A stretch of DNA of 34,179 nt. Origin: Eisenbergiella porci. Its GTDB lineage: Bacteria; Bacillota; Clostridia; Lachnospirales; Lachnospiraceae. Made by a program: the position numbers and the translations under genes. This document shows, piece by piece, positions 30,613 through 34,179 of the stretch. Position 1 is the first letter of the stretch. Each line of letters starts with the position of its first letter. The DNA is taken from positions 1 through 34,179 of the forward strand of contig NZ_VUMI01000060.1 in assembly GCF_009696275.1 (NCBI RefSeq). Reading direction: 5' to 3'. Below the pieces are notes generated by a model, which saw only the letters and a list, made by a program, of their open reading frames with translations, was not told the DNA's origin and did not search any database.

Positions 30613-32124
30613 CTACAGAGAGATATATTTGTTTGATACGTAGCCTGTATGACCATTGAATTCTATATAGTACCAGAGGGATACTGCATCCTGGCGGAGA
30701 ATGTTAACGGTATTGTATCGGGATAAAATAAAGCTTATGTCACCGGAAACGGGGGTATTTCTGCAGTTCAGCTTACTGCAGTTTACCACATGGCCTTTAT
30801 GTGAGCGGAGATAGCTGTAGCTGCACCATTTGTTTTCGGCGGGACTGATTTTGACCCAGTTGTTTTGCAGGGAATAGATGTTTACTTTATCGTAGCGGTG
30901 TTTCAGGCCGATGATATTTCCGGCGGTGGACGGCTTGTCCCTCACGTTGAGAACAGCAGCGGTGACCTCGTTCCAGGCTGTTTCTTCCGGTTGGGCGTTA
31001 GTGAGATATTCTTTATATAAATGGTTTACGTCAATTGGGACGGCTGAACCGGGGATAAGGGAGGATCCGTACTGCCATATATCATAATGGCCAATGGTGG
31101 GAGGCTTTGTGGAATATCTTGCACACCAGATTTGATAGTTTTTCAAACGGTCAAAAATCAGCATGGTTTTGAACCAGTTGTCGGAGGCGTAGACGCCGGG
31201 GAGGTAACCCAGTTCCATGATGCGTTCACAGAATGCGACGATATTTTTTGTACGCTGTTCTTTCGTGATATTGTCGGCGCGGCCGTTTTTGTTCGGATTG
31301 GAATATTCGGAATCAATGAATATGGGGTAGGAGACAGGGTAGGGGCGGATTTGTTCGCAAATCCAGTCCGCCTGCTGTCGGGCCTCGGTTTCATTGATGG
31401 ATTGGTCGTAGATGTAGAAGCCGAGATTCATGTGGTTTTTATGGGCTTCCTTTGCGTGGAAAAGGAATTTCTTATCCAGGGTAAGGGCTCCGGAGCTGTA
31501 GGCTCTGTAGCCGACGCGGATGATGATATCTTTATATTTTGAGGCGGCAAGAGTGAGATTGATGGTGTTGTGGTGTGAGATGTCGATTAATTCGCGGATG
31601 GTTGCGGGGGGTTGCGGCCGGGAGGCTGGTTCGTATTTCTTTGCGGCGGAATAATCTATGCCGGCAAGCTCTCCGTAGTAGGTGAAGGCATTGGAACGGG
31701 TGGTATATTTTGTTTTTACCAGATCTTCGGCGGTTCCTTTGGCTTCAAGTATCCATGCTTCGCCGGTATCGTCAATTTCCACGATGCCGATGTGGCCGCT
31801 TCGCCAGATGAGCATTCCGTTTTGCAGGTTTTGCGGATCTGAAACTTTGTATAGGTGTGTCATTCTGGCTTTTAGCTGGGCGCTGTTAATGTGAGGAATT
31901 CCGTAAGAATGGCATACGAAGCCGGAGCAGTCGATTCCTGTTCTGCCGATCTTGGCAAGGGCCAGTTTTTTGATGGCGGGGGTGTATATGTTGGGATACA
32001 TTGCTGCCAGGGTGTTTATTTTGGACTGGGTTACTGGCTCGTATTTCAGGCCGTATATGTAGACGACGCCGGAGGTGATGAGGTGGTTGGCGTTGGTGAC
32101 GGCGGTGGCGGGGGTGTTGGGCAT
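30613..32124 (-). CDS. Endolysin: NlpC/P60-like + GH25 lysozyme + SH3b
   Basis: 503 residues with two catalytic units. An NlpC/P60-like cysteine peptidase unit occupies about 20-160 (GIDCSGFVCHSYG, Cys66; WRSGHIGIVE, His111). A GH25 muramidase follows at about 178-385: ELIDISHHN with Asp181, GFYIYDQS, and YPIFIDSEY with the catalytic pair Asp271/Glu273, then GVYASDNWF and YDIWQYGS. Two SH3b cell-wall binding repeats end the protein (ITAAVLNVRDKP-like at about 398-455, then KLNCRNTPVSGDIS to 503). No signal peptide, so export would need a holin. AAAGGAG precedes ATG 32124. It lies directly beside the invertible fibre cassettes. Confidence 0.9.
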   Translation of the reverse strand: MPNTPATAVTNANHLITSGVVYIYGLKYEPVTQSKINTLAAMYPNIYTPAIKKLALAKIGRTGIDCSGFVCHSYGIPHINSAQLKARMTHLYKVSDPQNLQNGMLIWRSGHIGIVEIDDTGEAWILEAKGTAEDLVKTKYTTRSNAFTYYGELAGIDYSAAKKYEPASRPQPPATIRELIDISHHNTINLTLAASKYKDIIIRVGYRAYSSGALTLDKKFLFHAKEAHKNHMNLGFYIYDQSINETEARQQADWICEQIRPYPVSYPIFIDSEYSNPNKNGRADNITKEQRTKNIVAFCERIMELGYLPGVYASDNWFKTMLIFDRLKNYQIWCARYSTKPPTIGHYDIWQYGSSLIPGSAVPIDVNHLYKEYLTNAQPEETAWNEVTAAVLNVRDKPSTAGNIIGLKHRYDKVNIYSLQNNWVKISPAENKWCSYSYLRSHKGHVVNCSKLNCRNTPVSGDISFILSRYNTVNILRQDAVSLWYYIEFNGHTGYVSNKYISL

Positions 32125-32231
32125 GGGAGGGGCTCCTTTCGGTGGGGGGATGAGGGATAAGGCGGTGATTTGGGATGAGGGGAAATTTTTGATTTAGTTT
32201 AGTAGATGAGGAATGATGGTAGATTATGATA
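32125..32231. other. Spacer between endolysin gene and first crossover site
   Basis: 107 bp, G/T-rich on the plus strand, containing the endolysin ribosome site and no other recognisable feature. It marks the fixed boundary of the invertible array. Confidence 0.6.
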
Positions 32232-32634
32232 TTCTAATTTTGGTGGATGTGCCCTGGCACAGGAAGGAAATGATTTCTACATTGTAGGTGCTGATGCAGT
32301 ACGAAAAAAATTGGGTAGCGCCAGATTTTTAGGATCTGTGCAGAATACTTGTAAAACTCTCAATCCTATTATAACAATGCCTTACGAAGGTAACATCAGT
32401 TCATCAGATGTGGAAAATATACGTATTGTTTTGAAACCAGATGCCCTCTCTAAAGTTTTTATGGGAAGTGTTTATACGCCTAATTTAAGTTGGCTTGTGA
32501 TGGATGCTTACACAGTTGAAATTAATACAGTTACGAAGCAAATTACAATTAGAATAACTCTTAGAAGTAACACTGGAAATATTGGCAATTGCGAGTTTCG
32601 ATGTAATTTCGGTATTTATTTACTAAGTTTCTAA
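32230..32634 (+). CDS. Cassette A: tail-fibre tip fragment
   Basis: No start codon; the frame opens after TGA 32227 and reads YSNFGGCALAQEGNDFYIVG, ADAVRKKLG, then about 100 residues of beta-rich sequence ending CEFRCNFGIYLLSF. The motif YIVGADAVRKKLG is shared with cassettes B and E, so the first ~25 residues are homologous and the rest is unrelated. Silent in this orientation unless fused. The A/T-rich codon use differs from the neighbouring chromosomal genes. Confidence 0.75.
   Translation, partial: YSNFGGCALAQEGNDFYIVGADAVRKKLGSARFLGSVQNTCKTLNPIITMPYEGNISSSDVENIRIVLKPDALSKVFMGSVYTPNLSWLVMDAYTVEINTVTKQITIRITLRSNTGNIGNCEFRCNFGIYLLSF
32232..32246 (+). repeat. Crossover site 1
   Basis: TTCTAATTTTGGTGG, heading cassette A to the right; in-frame SNFGG. 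Left boundary of the array. Confidence 0.85.
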
Positions 32635-32643
32635 AATCCCGTT

Positions 32644-33048
32644 TTAGTCATTGATTACGTTGCCTGTTATTAGGTAAAGTTTCCCTTTTGGCTGCACGTA
32701 ATAGCTTGCCCCCTTTGCCCCTACTGTAAGTGTTATTATTCCATTGTCGATGGATAATTTGGATGGATGATGATGATTTCCCGGTACCCCTCCTGGAGCT
32801 ATACCTACAACAGTATCCGCCAGCCCTACATAGTTAGCGGCGTTATTATAGACGGATGCAGGGACGTGTGACTTAACATAGGCTGGTACGGGAAATGTAT
32901 AAGTCTTAGGAGATGTCCCATAAGCGCTAAGTTCCCCATAGTCTGCAATAAAATAGATACCACTACCCAACATGACCCACACTGAATCAGCACCTCTTAC
33001 ATATTTAATACCATTTTCTTCTTTAAAGCAAGTCCACCTAAATTAGAA
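32644..33048 (-). pseudogene. Cassette B: tail-fibre tip fragment with frameshift at its head
   Basis: After the site the SNLGG frame reads LALKKKMVLNM and stops. The conserved continuation lies in another frame: EENGIKYVRGADSVWVMLG, then GIYFIADYGELSAYGTSPKT and a His-rich GNHHHPSKLSIDNGIITL, ending KLYLITGNVIND. One extra T in the run at about 33025 would give LAFKEENGIKYVRGADSV, collinear with LSFYEDETGKYVIGADSV of cassette E. Either the cassette is disabled by a 1-base deletion or the run is misread. Confidence 0.7.
33034..33048 (-). repeat. Crossover site 2
   Basis: TTCTAATTTAGGTGG on the minus strand, inverted relative to site 1; together they bound an 817-bp segment. Confidence 0.85.
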
Positions 33049-33131
33049 CTTTAGTAAATAGATTAATGTCATATGTAATTAACTTATACAATTAAATATT
33101 TATGATAATATAGCTGAAGTAAAAAACAATA
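33049..33131. other. Spacer between divergent sites 2 and 3
   Basis: 83 bp of A/T-rich DNA without coding potential, separating the heads of cassettes B and C. Such spacers flank segments when each neighbour keeps its own site. Confidence 0.6.
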
Positions 33132-33546
33132 TTCTAATTTAGGTGGAAATAAATTCCGGCTCAATAATACCAAACTTGAATATTGGGATGGAACACAATG
33201 GGTGCAAGCTGTTCCTCAACCTGCAGGTTTTTTGCGTACAGTCAGCATAGGTGGTTGGGGGAGCACAGTCAGCATCACAGTTGGTAATAAGTATTACAAA
33301 ACCATAAAGTGGAAAACCCGCGACTATATACACATACTAAACATGCGTCTATATGATAATTCAGGAAATCTCCTTATAGATGAAAATCTTTTTTATAACT
33401 TTTCCGCAGGGGGTGGTGCAGTTAATAACGAATCTGGGACCGTAAATATGACACAATATGAAAACTATAATGTTGATTATATGGTCTTTACAGCCACCGG
33501 TGATAATAATAACGGAAAAGGATATCTTACAATATCTGCTGATTGA
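33130..33546 (+). CDS. Cassette C: tail-fibre tip fragment
   Basis: No start codon; reads YSNLGGNKFRLNNTKLEYWD, GTQWVQAVPQPAGFLRTVSI, then a beta-rich part to GKGYLTISAD. The LEYWDGTQWVQA stretch is typical of phage tail-fibre and collar proteins. The body is unrelated to A, B and E. The frame is open upstream to TGA 33115. Confidence 0.75.
   Translation, partial: YSNLGGNKFRLNNTKLEYWDGTQWVQAVPQPAGFLRTVSIGGWGSTVSITVGNKYYKTIKWKTRDYIHILNMRLYDNSGNLLIDENLFYNFSAGGGAVNNESGTVNMTQYENYNVDYMVFTATGDNNNGKGYLTISAD
33132..33146 (+). repeat. Crossover site 3
   Basis: TTCTAATTTAGGTGG, identical to site 2 but opposite in direction; heads cassette C. Confidence 0.85.
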
Positions 33547-33556
33547 TTGTGCTTAA

Positions 33557-33877
33557 CTATGTGAATTTTACAGCTCTGTACCTACATGGACTTACCCCAG
33601 CATTAAAGTTACAGGTAAAACCGTCAGAATTAACGGTTACTGAGTCAACGTTGTTACCCGAATAAATCGAATATAAGCGCTTGATTTCATATTTGCTGCC
33701 AAATTCTACATATAATAAATCTGGTTGAAATCCGAGAGTAATTGTAAACCTATTTCCATCAATTTCGTTAGTAATGTTAATTACTCTGTTAAAAGGGATT
33801 ACTGTATCGGCACCTCCCGGGGGAATGTATCCAGGTTTACCATCGGTTGTAGTCCCGAATTTGTACCCATTTAAATT
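33557..33877 (-). CDS. Cassette D: tail-fibre tip fragment
   Basis: About 106 residues with no start codon, directly after a TAG: NLNGYKFGTTTDGKPGYIPP, GGADTVIPFNRVINITNEID, ending NAGVSPCRYRAVKFT. The GYKFGTTTDGKPGY...GADTVIPF pattern is common in clostridial phage tail proteins. Its head overlaps the plus-strand site 4. On the minus strand it reads AATTTAAATGGG, a diverged form of AATTTAGGTGG, so joining at AATTT would give S-N-L-N-G in frame. Confidence 0.7.
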   Translation of the reverse strand, partial: NLNGYKFGTTTDGKPGYIPPGGADTVIPFNRVINITNEIDGNRFTITLGFQPDLLYVEFGSKYEIKRLYSIYSGNNVDSVTVNSDGFTCNFNAGVSPCRYRAVKFT

Positions 33878-33890
33878 CTAATTTTGGTGG
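33876..33890 (+). repeat. Crossover site 4
   Basis: TTCTAATTTTGGTGG, identical to site 1, heading cassette E; its left half is shared with the head of cassette D on the other strand. Confidence 0.85.
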
Positions 33891-34089
33891 CTTGTCTTTC
33901 TATGAAGATGAAACTGGAAAGTATGTAATAGGTGCTGATTCAGTCCCAAAAAAATTGGGTAAATCTACACCTATTAAATTATATTCTGGCGTGGGTAATG
34001 GAACATATGATTGTAGCTCTGTAAAAGATTATGCCCAGTTATCTAAAGATAAGATGTTGGGGTCAAAAGAGTTTGTAAAAACTCTCTGA
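33877..34089 (+). CDS. Cassette E: tail-fibre tip fragment
   Basis: No start codon; SNFGGLSFYEDETGKYVIGA, DSVPKKLGKSTPIKLYSGVG, ending LGSKEFVKTL before TGA. Shares the first ~25 residues with cassettes A and B. At about 70 residues it is the shortest cassette. Confidence 0.75.
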   Translation, partial: SNFGGLSFYEDETGKYVIGADSVPKKLGKSTPIKLYSGVGNGTYDCSSVKDYAQLSKDKMLGSKEFVKTL

Positions 34090-34147
34090 CCTACCATATA
34101 GTACCTTGAAAATTTTACACAATTGGATTTTTATCATTTTCCAGATG

Positions 34148-34179
34148 TTAGTAGTCAATACCAAAATGACTGTCAGTCC
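34148..34179 (-). CDS. Cassette F: extreme C-terminus (partial)
   Basis: On the minus strand the last residues TDSHFGIDY followed by TAA. Its position, convergent to cassette E, fits the alternating pattern. Too short for more than a tentative call. Confidence 0.3.
   Translation of the reverse strand, partial: TDSHFGIDY

Larger units (their letters stand above)
32232..34179. other. Shufflon-like array of invertible tail-fibre tip cassettes (open to the right)
   Basis: Five nearly complete C-terminal coding cassettes and the end of a sixth alternate in direction: A(+), B(-), C(+), D(-), E(+), F(-). A and B, C and D, E and F are convergent with stop codons 9, 10 and 58 bp apart. None has a ribosome site; each opens without a start codon. 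A, B, C and E open at the site TTCTAATTTWGGTGG, which reads Ser-Asn-Phe/Leu-Gly-Gly in frame. Inversion between oppositely directed sites would place a different cassette behind a constant gene. The constant part should come from the right on the minus strand, in line with the endolysin and holin-position genes. No recombinase gene is within the window. Confidence 0.8.

Noticed and set aside
32232-33890. The tail-fibre cassettes as a simple run of pseudogenes or small genes
   Set aside because: The startless frames all begin at, or directly beside, the same in-frame 15-mer, or a diverged form of it in D, and alternate in direction. Random decay would not produce this.
32232-34179. A diversity-generating retroelement as the source of fibre variation
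   Set aside because: No template/variable repeat pair with adenine-specific changes is seen. The only reverse transcriptase in the window is the group II intron protein 24 kb away.

Overview
The window comes from a low-to-mid GC Firmicute, most likely a gut Lachnospiraceae/Clostridium XIVa-type bacterium. Evidence: strong AGGAGG ribosome sites, sigma-A-type promoters, a Tn1549/CTn-type conjugative module, LytTR+DUF3021 regulation, and a short GuaA. It divides into four blocks.

(1) 1-15.2 kb, minus strand, GC-rich: part of an integrative conjugative element. In transcription order (right to left): ParB-like protein, DUF4406/DUF7768-like protein, C5-cytosine methyltransferase, antirestriction protein ArdA, a conserved unknown, PcfB (DUF3801), coupling protein VirD4, Maff2 membrane peptide, TrbL/VirB6-like channel protein, a SpoVG-domain protein, an unknown, PrgI and VirB4. 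virD4 is split by a complete 2561-nt Ll.LtrB-like group II intron (6338-8898) with its LtrA-type protein. virB4 appears to be split by a second, unrelated group II intron whose 5' end runs off the left edge. Near-identical stem-loops sit after the stop codon at seven gene junctions. A roughly 166-bp imperfect palindrome lies downstream of parB.

(2) 15.2-23.1 kb: chromosomal genes. A LytTR membrane regulator has lost its 5' end at the element boundary. It is followed by an NOL1/NOP2/sun-type rRNA methyltransferase, a GNAT-DUF3021-LytTR operon divergent from an ABC-2 exporter across a palindrome-rich promoter region, and guaA. This GuaA lacks most of the glutaminase domain.

(3) 23.1-30.1 kb: a small decayed island after guaA (EcsC-like protein with an EF-hand-like loop, XRE repressor with repeated operators, excisionase-like HTH, frameshifted RepA-type ATPase, XRE, GNAT remnant). 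Then come an APH-fold kinase, a PD-(D/E)XK restriction-endonuclease-like protein and a lipoprotein.

(4) 30.1-34.2 kb: end of a phage or phage-tail-like late operon on the minus strand, with a membrane-anchored holin-position protein and a two-catalytic-domain endolysin (NlpC/P60-like + GH25 + SH3b). Upstream of it is an array of promoterless, startless C-terminal tail-fibre-type cassettes in alternating orientation. Four cassettes are headed by the same 15-bp site TTCTAATTTWGGTGG, which encodes S-N-[F/L]-G-G in frame. This has the organisation of a shufflon (multiple DNA inversion) that would swap the tips of a receptor-binding protein. The constant gene and the recombinase would lie beyond the right edge. 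It is the most interesting structure in the window.
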